Of a DNA stretch of 41,716 bases, positions 25,691 to 34,278 are shown piece after piece. This DNA is from Rhodoferax sp. (lineage in GTDB: Bacteria > Pseudomonadota > Gammaproteobacteria > Burkholderiales > Burkholderiaceae_C). A program made the position numbers and the translations under genes. Below the pieces are notes generated by a model. It was not told where the DNA came from. It did no database searches and saw only the letters and a program-made list of their open reading frames with translations. Position 1 is the stretch's first letter; every line of letters begins with the position of its first letter. Location: positions 1-41,716 of the forward strand of contig JARXAM010000125.1 of assembly GCA_029865845.1 (NCBI GenBank), given 5' to 3'.

Positions 25691-26293
25691 TTACGCCAAT
25701 TGCATTAACAGGGCAGCGCCCGAGGCGGCTACAGCCGCGCCGGTGGCGCGTGTGGCCCATACGTTGGCGGCACGCAATGTCCACCCCAATGCCACACCGG
25801 CCAAGTGCAGCGCGAGGGTGGCAACAAACATGCCGGCCACCGCCGCAAATGCGTTGCCGGTTGTAACCAACTCAGCACCATGCGCCAGCCCATGGAACAC
25901 GGCAAAGCCCCCCACCAAGGCCACCGACGCCGCAGCGTGCATACCTTGGCGCGTCAGCACCAGCAGACCCAGCACCAGCACCGAGGCCGCCACCATGGGC
26001 TCCACCACAGCCGCGCCCACACCTCGCAGCCCCAGCAGGGCACCGAGCACCAGCATGTTGGCAAAAGCGAGCGGGCCCCACAGCAGGGTGGGCCCTGCGC
26101 GGCGGGCGGACACTGCGCTCCACACCCCCACCGCCACCATGGCCAGCAGGTGGTCCATGCCAGCCAAGGGGTGCAGCAGGCCGGCCATGAAGCTGCCATG
26201 GCTGTGCAGATCCGTACCCACATGGGCACCGGCGGCGGTGCATGTTGCGCCGAAAGCTAAAAAAAGAAGAGCGGATTTCAGGGTGTTGGTCAT
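25691..26293 (-). CDS. ureJ: HupE/UreJ-family nickel permease
   Basis: The roughly 200-residue membrane protein has a signal-like first segment and about six further hydrophobic helices. The family motif [12 protein letters not shown] is intact and is thought to bind nickel (or cobalt). HupE/UreJ proteins let nickel enter the cell for hydrogenase or urease. Its place between ureA and ureB is common in this group. ATG 26293 and ATG 26305 are both possible starts. Confidence 0.92.
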   Translation of the reverse strand: MTNTLKSALLFLAFGATCTAAGAHVGTDLHSHGSFMAGLLHPLAGMDHLLAMVAVGVWSAVSARRAGPTLLWGPLAFANMLVLGALLGLRGVGAAVVEPMVAASVLVLGLLVLTRQGMHAAASVALVGGFAVFHGLAHGAELVTTGNAFAAVAGMFVATLALHLAGVALGWTLRAANVWATRATGAAVAASGAALLMQLA

Positions 26294-26357
26294 GGTCGTG
26301 TCCAATAGGTGGGGGTGAGTGGGCGGTGGTGGCGTCCACCTACAAATCAGGGGGTGC

Positions 26358-26660
<303 letters not shown>

Positions 26661-26812
26661 AAGGGTGTCTCGTGAAGCGCCTAGGAGTGCAGGCCACGCC
26701 TGCTGTCAGTACAGCCTAAGCAAACCCCGTGCCCTCTCGCGTACTCCTACGCCAAAGGGCGCAGGCCGCCCCGATGCAATGGCATGGAAACTGCACCCGC
26801 TTGCGCTTGTCT

Positions 26813-29800
26813 ATGGAAATGCCGCCCCCACCACCACCCGTTGCCCCCGCCCAGCGGGTGGTAAAAATTCGCCGTGACTACAACAACTGGGTGGCCAGCG
26901 AGACCATGGAGGACTACGCCTTGCGGTTCACGCCGCAGCGCTTTCGCAAGTGGTCGGAGTGGCGGGTGGCCAACACCGCATTCGGGGCCGCCTCCTTCCT
27001 GATTTTGGAGGCCGTGGGGGCCACTCTGCTGGTGCAATACGGCTTTGTGAACGCCTTCTGGGCCATCGTGATCACAGGGTTGGTCATCTTTCTTGCGGGG
27101 CTGCCTATCAGCGTGTACGCCGCCCGCTACGGTGTGGACATGGATTTGCTCACCCGTGGCGCCGGCTTTGGCTACATTGGTTCGACGCTCACCTCGCTGA
27201 TCTACGCATCGTTCACCTTTATCTTCTTCGCGCTGGAGGCAGCGGTCATGGCCTACGCGCTGGAACTGGCGCTGGACATCCCCCCTACCTGGGGTTACTT
27301 GCTGTGTGCGGTGGTGGTGATTCCCTTGGTCACGCATGGGGTATCAACCATCAGCACTTTGCAGATATGGACGCAACCGCTGTGGCTGGTCATGCTGGTG
27401 GTGCCTTTTGTTTTTGTTTTGGTGCGCGACCCCCAAGCATTTGCGGGCATAACGCACTATTCAGGTGAATCGGGGGTGGCAGGCGCTTTTGATTTGCACT
27501 TGTTTGGTGCTGCGTTGACCGTGGGCATCGCCCTCATCACCCAGATGGGGGAACAGGCGGATTACTTGCGCTTCATGCCCCACCGCACCGAGCGCAACCG
27601 GCTGCGCTGGTGGTCCGGGGTGCTGATTGGCGGGCCGGGGTGGGTGGTGCTGGGGGTACTCAAAATGCTGGGGGGCGCTTACCTTGCGTATTTGGCTATC
27701 CAGCACAGCGTGCCCCCCGACCGGGCGGTAGATCCCAACCAGATGTACCTGGCCGCCTACGAGTATGTGTTTCCCACATTGGGCTGGGCCGTGGCGGCGA
27801 CGGCGGTGTTTGTGGTGGTGTCGCAGCTCAAGATCAATGTCACCAACGCCTATGCTGGCTCGCTGGCCTGGAGCAATTTTTTCTCACGCCTGACGCACAG
27901 CCATCCGGGGCGGGTGGTGTGGGTGCTGTTTAACAGCGTGATCGCATTCATGCTCATGGAGATGAATGTGTTTCAGGCGCTGGGTGAGGTGCTGGGGCTG
28001 TATTCCAATATCGCCATCGCCTGGATCATGGCCGTGGTGGCAGACCTGGTGATCAACAAGCCCTTGGGCTTGTCGCCCAAGGGTATTGAGTTCAAGCGGG
28101 CGCATTTGTACGACATCAACCCGGTGGGCGTGGGGGCCATGGCCATGGCCTCGCTCTTGTCCATCCTGGCATATCTGGGGGTGTTTGGTGCGCTGGCCCA
28201 AGCGTTCTCGGCCGTGGTGGCCTTGGTCACCGCCATGGTGACCTCGCCCCTGATTGCGTGGCTCACCCAAGGCCAGTACTACTTGGCGCGAGAGACAGGC
28301 CCCCACGCTCCACCGCAAAGCGGGTCGCTACGCGCGGAGGGGGCGTCGTTTAGCGTGGGGCGGCCCGGCGCTGGCAGCTCACCCGTCACCACCGCTGTTC
28401 AGGGGAGCTACACCCGCCTGCAGGCCCGCCAATGTGTAATTTGCGAACGTGAATACGAGGGGCCCGACATGGCCCATTGCCCGGCGTACCAAGGTGCCAT
28501 CTGTTCGCTGTGTTGCACGCTCGATGCGCGCTGTGGCGACATGTGCAAGCCGCACGCCCACCTGGCCACCCAATGGTCTGGCGCCTTGCGCTGGTTGCTG
28601 CCACGCAAGGTCTGGCCGTATTTGGATACGGGGCTGGGGCATTTTTTGCTGTTGATGCTGGTCATCCTGCCCTTGTTGGCCACCGTGTTTGCCATGTTCT
28701 ACAAGCAGGAGTTGGGGGCCATGGCCCCGTGGTCCGAGCAGCGGGCTGCGGTGGAGGCGGCGTTGCGTTCGGGCTTTAGCAAAACGTTTGCCGCGCTGTT
28801 GCTCATGTCGGGCATCGTGGCCTGGTGGCTGGTGCTGGCGCACAAGAGCCGTCAGGTGGCGCAAGAGGAGTCGAACCGCCAAAGCCATTTGTTGCTGCAA
28901 GAGATCGAGTCGCACCGCCAAACCGATGTCGCCCTGCAAGAGGCCAAGCGCGTGGCTGAGCAAGCTCGCCAGGCCGCCGAGGCCGCCAACCAGGCAAAGA
29001 GCCGCTACATCAGCGCCATCAGCCACGAGCTGCGCACGCCGCTTAACAGTATCCTGGGCTACGCGCAGCTCATGGGCGAAGACGCCGCCATCCCACCCCA
29101 TCGCAAGCAGGCAGTCAGCGTGATCAAACGGGGCGGGGAACACTTGCTCTCCCTGATCGAGGGCACGCTGGACATGGCCTATATCGAGAGCGGCAAGCTC
29201 ACGCTCAACGTCAAGCCCATGCAGTTTGCCAATGGCATGGCCGAGCTGGCCGGCATGTTCGAGTTGCAGGCGGCCGCCAAGGGCTTGCAGTTTCAGTTTG
29301 AAGTGCAGGGCAGCGTGCCCGAGTGGGTGCGGGCCGACGAAAAGCGCCTGCGACAAATCTGCATCAACTTGCTGGGCAACGCCATCAAGTTCACTGCCAA
29401 GGGCAGCGTGCGATTGGTGCTGCGCTATGCCCGCGAGATGGCGCACATCGATGTCCATGACACCGGCCCCGGCATGGCTTCCGCCGAGCTAGACCGCATC
29501 TTTGAGCCCTTTACGCGGGGCTCCACCGCAGCGTCTGGGGCGGCTGTGGCATCTGGGGGTTCAGGCTTGGGGTTGACGATTGCCAAGATGCTCACCGACC
29601 TGATGGGGGGCGAGCTGTCGGCCACCAGTGCGCTGGGGCAGGGCTCGGTGTTCAAGGTGCGCTTGTTTTTGCCCGAACTGCATATGCCATCGGCCACCAC
29701 CTACCCTGGTGCGCCCCACAGCACCCCACGGGTGGCCTACGCGGGAGCGCGCCGCAAAGTGCTGGTGGTGGACAACGAAGAGGCCGACCGCGACCTGCTG

Positions 29801-30415
29801 GTCAGCCTGCTGCAGCCCCTGGGCTTTGAAGTGCGCACCGCTGCCAGTGGCCACGACTGCCTGGACCTGCTGGCCGCAGACCTGCAGCCCGACGTGGTGT
29901 TGCTGGACCTGGCCATGCCCGGTATTGACGGCTGGGAAACGCTGCGCCGCATTCGGGGCAACCCGGCGTTGGGCGGGCTTGGTTTGCAGGTCGCCATCGT
30001 GTCTGCCAACGCCTTTGACCGGGGGCTGGACAATGGGCTGGGCCTGCCGCCCGAAGACTTTATTGTGAAACCCGTGCGCCACAGCGAGCTGCTGGACTGG
30101 TTGGAGCGTCGCCTGGAACTGGTGTGGGTTGACCCACCCACGCGGCCAGCCCCCGCAGACGCGGTGCGCCCTGGGCAGCGTGTAGGCACATCCGCCGCCT
30201 TGCCCGCCAGCGCCTGCCGCGCCCTGCTGGACGTGGCCCGCCTGGGCTACTACCGTGGGGTGCTCAACCAGTTGCAGCAACTGCGCGCGCAGCACCCCGC
30301 GTGCGCAGAATTTATCGCGCAGCAAGAGGCGCTGGCCCGCCAATACCAGTTTGAAACCATGGCCGAACAATTGCAGAAAGTGCTCGATGCAAGCCCCGCT
30401 GATGAAGTCCGCTGA
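26813..30415 (+). CDS. NCS1-transporter-fused hybrid histidine kinase
   Basis: The roughly 1200-residue protein joins transport and signalling. Residues about 20-490 form a 12-helix NCS1 (purine-cytosine permease-like) domain, with ALITQMGEQADYLRFMP among its conserved parts. A linker (about 495-520) is encoded by a palindromic repeat. A cysteine-rich segment (about 540-578) has CVICER, an HC pair, ICSLCC and RCGDMC, which could bind zinc or iron-sulfur. Two transmembrane helices and a coiled coil lead to HisKA (ISHELRTPLNSILGYAQLM, phospho-His near 738), a HATPase domain (NLLGNAIKF, then DTGPGM and GGSGLGL), a receiver domain (Asp in VVLLDLAMPGIDG) and a helical C-terminus. It is analogous in design to CbrA-type transporter-kinases. 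The start is uncertain (26729 GTG or 26819 are alternatives). It overlaps the regulator gene by 14 bases and diverges from ureA. Confidence 0.88.
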   Translation: MEMPPPPPPVAPAQRVVKIRRDYNNWVASETMEDYALRFTPQRFRKWSEWRVANTAFGAASFLILEAVGATLLVQYGFVNAFWAIVITGLVIFLAGLPISVYAARYGVDMDLLTRGAGFGYIGSTLTSLIYASFTFIFFALEAAVMAYALELALDIPPTWGYLLCAVVVIPLVTHGVSTISTLQIWTQPLWLVMLVVPFVFVLVRDPQAFAGITHYSGESGVAGAFDLHLFGAALTVGIALITQMGEQADYLRFMPHRTERNRLRWWSGVLIGGPGWVVLGVLKMLGGAYLAYLAIQHSVPPDRAVDPNQMYLAAYEYVFPTLGWAVAATAVFVVVSQLKINVTNAYAGSLAWSNFFSRLTHSHPGRVVWVLFNSVIAFMLMEMNVFQALGEVLGLYSNIAIAWIMAVVADLVINKPLGLSPKGIEFKRAHLYDINPVGVGAMAMASLLSILAYLGVFGALAQAFSAVVALVTAMVTSPLIAWLTQGQYYLARETGPHAPPQSGSLRAEGASFSVGRPGAGSSPVTTAVQGSYTRLQARQCVICEREYEGPDMAHCPAYQGAICSLCCTLDARCGDMCKPHAHLATQWSGALRWLLPRKVWPYLDTGLGHFLLLMLVILPLLATVFAMFYKQELGAMAPWSEQRAAVEAALRSGFSKTFAALLLMSGIVAWWLVLAHKSRQVAQEESNRQSHLLLQEIESHRQTDVALQEAKRVAEQARQAAEAANQAKSRYISAISHELRTPLNSILGYAQLMGEDAAIPPHRKQAVSVIKRGGEHLLSLIEGTLDMAYIESGKLTLNVKPMQFANGMAELAGMFELQAAAKGLQFQFEVQGSVPEWVRADEKRLRQICINLLGNAIKFTAKGSVRLVLRYAREMAHIDVHDTGPGMASAELDRIFEPFTRGSTAASGAAVASGGSGLGLTIAKMLTDLMGGELSATSALGQGSVFKVRLFLPELHMPSATTYPGAPHSTPRVAYAGARRKVLVVDNEEADRDLLVSLLQPLGFEVRTAASGHDCLDLLAADLQPDVVLLDLAMPGIDGWETLRRIRGNPALGGLGLQVAIVSANAFDRGLDNGLGLPPEDFIVKPVRHSELLDWLERRLELVWVDPPTRPAPADAVRPGQRVGTSAALPASACRALLDVARLGYYRGVLNQLQQLRAQHPACAEFIAQQEALARQYQFETMAEQLQKVLDASPADEVR
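28299..28374. repeat. Palindromic repeat encoding the kinase linker
   Basis: CCCCACGCT (28301-28309) and AGCGTGGGG (28352-28360) form a perfect 9-base inverted repeat around GC-rich DNA, followed by CGGCCCGGCGCTGG. The layout resembles the GC-rich element between urtD and urtE (40924-40993). It encodes the low-complexity stretch between the NCS1 domain and the Cys-rich segment. Confidence 0.6.
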
Positions 30416-31421
30416 CCCCCTTGTGCCCGCCCACGCGGACGGCATGCCCGAGCCTGCCGATCTGCATGGCACGCTAGACCGTGCCAACAGCGATGTGGTG
30501 CTCATCGTGGACGACGTGCCCGACAACCTGTCGGTGCTGCACGACGCGCTGGACGAGTCTGGCTACACCGTGCTGATCGCCACCTCGGGCGAGGCGGCCC
30601 TGATGCGCGCCATGCAGGCCTTGCCCGATGTGATTCTGCTCGACGCCATGATGCCCGGCATGGACGGCTTTGAAGTCGCGCGCCGCCTCAAAGCCGCGCC
30701 GCAAACTGCACACATCCCCATCATCTTCATGACCGGCCTGACCGAGACAGAGTACCTGGTGGCAGCCCTGGAGTGCGGCGGTGTGGACTACGTGACCAAG
30801 CCCATCAAGCCCAAGGAAGTACTGGCCCGCATGGGCGTGCATTTGGCCGGTGCCCGCGAGCGGCGCCAAACCCGCAACGCACTGGACGCCTTTGGCTACG
30901 CGACCATCACCGTGCGCGCCGCCGACGGCTGCCTCATGTGGCAAACGCCGCTGGCGCGCGACCTGCTGGAGCGCTATTGCAGCACCCACGCCCCGACCAC
31001 ACCGCCCGAGGTGTTGGCCTGGTTGCAGGCCTGCCTGCACACCGTCGCGCGGGGAGACGAGCCTGCCAAGCTCACGCTGGAGCGCGGCCCCAAGCGCTTG
31101 ACCTTTCGGCTGCACCAGCAAATTGGCGACAGCGACGCCGGTGGCGACTGGCTGATCGTGATGCGCGAGGTATCGGATACGGCCGTCATTGAGGCCATGA
31201 GCCTGTCCTTCAAGCTCACCGCCCGCGAGGCTGAGGTGCTGTACTGGGTGGTGAAAGGCAAGACCAACAAAGACATTGGCGACATTCTCGGCAGCAGCCC
31301 CATGACCGTGAAGAAGCACCTGGAGCGGGTCTTTGTGAAGCTGGGCGTAGAAACCCGCACCGCCGCCGCTGGCATGGCCATGTCGCGCATCCGGCAACTG
31401 CATCCGCAGTTTGAGGGGTGA
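30402..31421 (+). CDS. Response regulator with LuxR-type HTH
   Basis: The 339-residue regulator has a receiver domain (about 32-150) with phospho-Asp 81 in VILLDAMMPGMDG, the switch Thr in IFMTG and the Lys in VTKPIKP. A middle region of about 110 residues shows no clear domain. A C-terminal LuxR/GerE HTH follows (LTAREAEVLYWVVKGKTNKD, then SPMTVKKHLERVFVKLGV). It probably receives phosphate from the overlapping kinase and controls transcription. Nearby targets could be ureA or urtA, but no binding site is known. The start at 30402 (MKSADPL) lies inside the kinase 3' end; 30387 is an alternative. Confidence 0.9.
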   Translation: MKSADPLVPAHADGMPEPADLHGTLDRANSDVVLIVDDVPDNLSVLHDALDESGYTVLIATSGEAALMRAMQALPDVILLDAMMPGMDGFEVARRLKAAPQTAHIPIIFMTGLTETEYLVAALECGGVDYVTKPIKPKEVLARMGVHLAGARERRQTRNALDAFGYATITVRAADGCLMWQTPLARDLLERYCSTHAPTTPPEVLAWLQACLHTVARGDEPAKLTLERGPKRLTFRLHQQIGDSDAGGDWLIVMREVSDTAVIEAMSLSFKLTAREAEVLYWVVKGKTNKDIGDILGSSPMTVKKHLERVFVKLGVETRTAAAGMAMSRIRQLHPQFEG

Positions 31422-31457
31422 GCGTCAGGTAAGCGCTTGGTGAAACCGATGCGGCCG

Positions 31458-31497
31458 GTGGCTAAACCTGTGTACCCCCTATCGATGGGGGTGCCAC
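31458..31497. other. Two-part hairpin between convergent genes
   Basis: The inner stem ACCCCC (31474-31479) pairs with GGGGGT (31487-31492) around TATCGAT, and the outer stem GTGGC (31458-31462) pairs with GCCAC (31493-31497). There is no T-run, so it is not a standard terminator. It may stop both convergent transcripts or be a protein-binding dyad. Confidence 0.5.
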
Positions 31498-31520
31498 GGA
31501 CCATGCCCTGGTGCAGCGTG

Positions 31521-32057
31521 CTACCTTGAACCAAACCACATTCGGCGAAGCAAGCCATCTCTGCGCACACACTGGTGGTACAGCGCGGCAGCAACGTGCA
31601 AAAAGACCATGGCCATGAGCAATTTGCCGACTATGCCGTGCACCGCGCGCGGCAGAAGGTCATTGAAGTTCACCGGCAAACTGCCCATGCCCTTGAACAC
31701 GATATCGGGTAGACCCGCCAGCAGCGACATGGCCACCCCGCTTCCCGCCATCAACAGGACCAAGCCGTAAAGCGCCCAATGGGTTAGCGGGGCCAAGCGA
31801 TCCAGCATTGCGCTCCCCGTGGGCGCGGGGGCGGGATGCGCAGTACTCCATCGCACCACCCAGCGAAGGATGGTGAGCAACAGAATCAGGCCGCCCGCAA
31901 TCATGTGCCCTTGGAGCGCAGCTATCTTCTCGGGTGAGTCGTTGGGTATCGTTTTGAGTACGAAGGTACCCATTCCAAGTGCCACGGTGAGCAACAGCGC
32001 AAGCAACCAGTGCAACGCAACCAGTGCAGGGTGGTATCGATGGGGAGTGGAGTTCAT
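31521..32057 (-). CDS. Cytochrome b561-type membrane protein
   Basis: The 178-residue protein has four hydrophobic helices and belongs to the bacterial cytochrome b561 (CybB-like) family, which binds two b hemes and passes electrons between quinol and partners such as superoxide. Likely heme ligands are His in ALVALHWLL, in ALQGHMIAGG, in LPRAVHGIVG and in VFLHVAAALYHQ. It is probably cotranscribed from the monooxygenase-like gene upstream (gap about 46 bases). The second b561 gene at 33048 is a distant paralogue. Confidence 0.85.
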   Translation of the reverse strand: MNSTPHRYHPALVALHWLLALLLTVALGMGTFVLKTIPNDSPEKIAALQGHMIAGGLILLLTILRWVVRWSTAHPAPAPTGSAMLDRLAPLTHWALYGLVLLMAGSGVAMSLLAGLPDIVFKGMGSLPVNFNDLLPRAVHGIVGKLLMAMVFLHVAAALYHQCVRRDGLLRRMWFGSR

Positions 32058-32103
32058 GGTGCAGTAGAAATAGAAATGAGTGGAGTTAAAACCAGACAGT
32101 CAT

Positions 32104-32490
32104 TCACTTCTTGACAGGCGAAAACGTGCCCGGATTCACCTCGCCAAATTCCCCGGCGGCTGCCACCAGTTTCTGAAACTCGGGCTTGAGCCAGAGCGCT
32201 TCCCAATCCTTGAACGAGTTCCAGCGGGTCACCCCGACGAACTCGGGCTTGTTGCCGGGGTTGCGGTTTTCCATCAGGGCGTTTTCGATGTAGCCGGGTT
32301 GCTTGCGCACGTAGTCGCGTATGGCGGCCATGCGCTCCTGCAAGGGTGCGCGCGCTGCAGCGTTGCGCGCAGAGAACTGCATGACGGTGACCACCGTGCG
32401 CGGGTCGTCCAGCGGTGGGGCGGTGTGTGCGGTGAAGGTGGTGGTGAGCAGAGCCAGTGCAATGGCGGCGTGGGTGAGGTGGGTTTTCAT
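32104..32490 (-). CDS. Periplasmic antibiotic-biosynthesis-monooxygenase-like protein
   Basis: The 128-residue product has a Sec signal peptide (MKTHLTHAAIALALL, cleaved after about TAHTA). A single ferredoxin-like ABM-type domain follows: VVTVMQFSARNAAARAPLQE, then YIENALMENRNPGNKPEF and WNSFKDWEALW. Many such small proteins have no known substrate; a periplasmic quinol- or heme-related role is possible given the b561 gene next to it. The start at 32490 is chosen because it begins the signal peptide. Confidence 0.7.
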   Translation of the reverse strand: MKTHLTHAAIALALLTTTFTAHTAPPLDDPRTVVTVMQFSARNAAARAPLQERMAAIRDYVRKQPGYIENALMENRNPGNKPEFVGVTRWNSFKDWEALWLKPEFQKLVAAAGEFGEVNPGTFSPVKK

Positions 32491-32654
32491 GATCGGGCTC
32501 TCAAGTTGAACGGCAGAAGACAGTGCCGTGGGCCATGCTAGCCACCAACCCAGGCGGCTACAACCATGCTTGCCTGCGTGTTCACACTCTCGAAACGATG
32601 TGAACGGCGACGCTCCCGCGCCTTGCGTATTTCGTGGCCTGCGACAATTGCCGC

Positions 32655-32918
32655 ATGCCCCACCACAGCCCCCCACCCGCCGCGCCCAAGCAGGCCAACA
32701 ACCCCCTGCACGGCAAAACGCTGGAGGCCATCGTGACGGAGTTGGCCGACCACTACGGCTGGGAGGGCTTGGGCCAGCGCATCCCGGTGCGCTGCTTCAC
32801 TTGTGAGCCCAGTGTGGGCTCCAGCCTCAAGTTTTTGCGCAAAACGCCGTGGGCCCGCGACAAGGTGGAGAGCCTTTACCTGTTTATGCTGCGCGAGGTG
32901 CGCCGCACCGGGCGCTAA
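32655..32918 (+). CDS. VF530-family (DUF2132) DNA-binding-like protein
   Basis: The 87-residue protein matches the small VF530 family: [34 protein letters not shown] and [20 protein letters not shown]. The family has a solved fold of helices that resembles DNA-binding domains, but its role is unknown. The start at 32655 (MPHHSPPP) avoids an upstream in-frame ATG at 32634. It stands alone, divergent from the monooxygenase-like gene. Confidence 0.85.
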   Translation: MPHHSPPPAAPKQANNPLHGKTLEAIVTELADHYGWEGLGQRIPVRCFTCEPSVGSSLKFLRKTPWARDKVESLYLFMLREVRRTGR

Positions 32919-32982
32919 GCCCCGCCCCTTGCGGTGTTTGGCTCGGTGCCGTGCGCGTGCCGAGTGGCTTGACTGTTCATGG

Positions 32983-33015
32983 TTTTTGAATCGAGTCATC
33001 AATTAGATTCAAAAA
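32983..33015. promoter_or_regulatory. Inverted repeat upstream of cytochrome b561
   Basis: TTTTTGAATC (32983-32992) and GATTCAAAAA (33006-33015) form a perfect 10-base inverted repeat with a 13-base spacer, about 33 bases before the cytochrome b561 start at 33048. This is the form and place expected of an operator for a dimeric regulator; none is encoded next to it. Confidence 0.55.
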
Positions 33016-33047
33016 TCAGCAACTTAGGGCCCCCTAGACTTCGGGGC

Positions 33048-33626
33048 ATGGCATCACATCACACTTCTTCTTTCGACGCGGGCTCCCACCGCTACAGCCT
33101 CACGGCCATCGTGTTGCACTGGGTGCTGGGGCTGGCCCTGCTGGGCATTTTTGCGGTGGGCGTCTACATGACGGATCTGCCGTTTTCGCCCACCCGCCTC
33201 AAGTTCTATAACTGGCACAAGTGGGCTGGCATCACCATCTTGGCCTTGTCGGCGCTGCGCTTGGCATGGCGCTTGACGCATCGCCCGCCTGCATTGCCGG
33301 GCAAGATTGCGGTGGCCATGCCCGCCTGGCAGCACTGGGCCCACCACGGCACGCACTATGCGCTGTATGCCTTGTTTTTTGTGGTGCCGCTGATGGGCTG
33401 GGCCTACAGCTCGGCGGCGGGCTTTCCCATTGTGGTGTTTGGGGTGTTGCCCTTGCCCGACTTTGTGCCCGTGGACAAAGCCTTGGCGGACCTGATCAAG
33501 CCCTTGCATGAATGGAGTGCGATGGCCTTGATAGCGCTGGCCGGTTTGCACATTGCCGCTGCGCTCAAGCACCAGTGGATAGACCGCGACGGCCTGATCG
33601 GGCGCATGATGCCTGGCCGCGACTGA
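33048..33626 (+). CDS. Cytochrome b561
   Basis: The 192-residue four-helix membrane cytochrome has heme-ligand candidates in AIVLHWVLG, YNWHKWAG, KPLHEWSAM and AGLHIAAALKHQW. It begins MASHHTSSFDAGSHRYSLTA. It is followed closely by two yceI genes, a combination often found in proteobacteria (cytochrome b561 with the periplasmic isoprenoid-binding YceI). It may move electrons to or from quinones bound by YceI. Confidence 0.9.
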   Translation: MASHHTSSFDAGSHRYSLTAIVLHWVLGLALLGIFAVGVYMTDLPFSPTRLKFYNWHKWAGITILALSALRLAWRLTHRPPALPGKIAVAMPAWQHWAHHGTHYALYALFFVVPLMGWAYSSAAGFPIVVFGVLPLPDFVPVDKALADLIKPLHEWSAMALIALAGLHIAAALKHQWIDRDGLIGRMMPGRD

Positions 33627-33650
33627 ACCTTTTTACCGATTGGAGTTGAC

Positions 33651-34223
33651 ATGATGGCGTTTCGCAAATTTCTGACCACCGTTTTCGCGGCCACTGCTGC
33701 ACTGGCTTCCCCCGCCTTCGCGCAGCAAAAGCTGGTGCCCGCCCAGAGCGAGATCGTGTTTGTGAGCAAGCAAATGGGCGTGCCGGTGGAAGGCCGCTTC
33801 AAAAAGTTTGACGCGCAAATAGCCTTTGATCCCGCCAAGCCCGAGACCAGCAAAATCGCCTTCACCGTAGACATTGCGAGCGCCACCTTGGGCGTGCCCG
33901 AGACCGATGCAGAGCTGCCCCGGCCCACGTGGTTTAACACGGCCAAGTTCCCACAGGCCACCTTCCAGTCCACGGCAGTCAAGGGCTTGGGCGGCGGCAA
34001 GTTTGAGGTGAGCGGCAAGCTCAGTATCAAGGGCAACAGCCGCGATGTGGTGGTGCCGGTGGCCCTGGCCCAGAACGGTGCCACCACCACCGTGACCGGC
34101 ACGTTTGCGCTCAAGCGCCTGGCCTTCAAGATCGGCGAGAACGAGTGGGCCGACACCTCCATGGTCGCGGACGAGGTGCAGGTCCGGGTCAAGCTGGCGC
34201 TGACGGGCGTGGGCAAGATTTAA
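33651..34223 (+). CDS. YceI-family periplasmic protein (first copy)
   Basis: The 190-residue protein has a signal peptide ending ASPAFA and a YceI lipocalin-like domain. QSEIVFVSKQMGVPVEGRFK opens the fold, followed by WFNTAKFPQATFQST and GKLSIKGNSRDVVVPV, all standard YceI blocks. YceI proteins bind long isoprenoids such as ubiquinone in a barrel. It lies 24 bases after cytochrome b561, with GGAG before the start; ATG 33654 is an alternative. Confidence 0.9.
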   Translation: MMAFRKFLTTVFAATAALASPAFAQQKLVPAQSEIVFVSKQMGVPVEGRFKKFDAQIAFDPAKPETSKIAFTVDIASATLGVPETDAELPRPTWFNTAKFPQATFQSTAVKGLGGGKFEVSGKLSIKGNSRDVVVPVALAQNGATTTVTGTFALKRLAFKIGENEWADTSMVADEVQVRVKLALTGVGKI

Positions 34224-34278
34224 GTTTTTAGTTTTCAGTTTTCAGTTTTTTTCAACCAACCTTTCTTTAGGAGTTTTC

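Noticed and set aside
25386-26318. Plus-strand frame of 310 codons opposite ureB and ureJ
   Set aside because: Opposite two conserved urease genes and of low-complexity composition; no family resemblance.
29561-30526. Minus-strand frame of 321 codons opposite the kinase 3' end
   Set aside because: Shadow of the receiver and C-terminal domains of the kinase; no motif support.
34224-34262. Run of AGTTTT-like units between the two yceI genes
   Set aside because: Short T-rich direct repeats without spacer pattern; most likely simple sequence, not CRISPR or a defined regulatory array.
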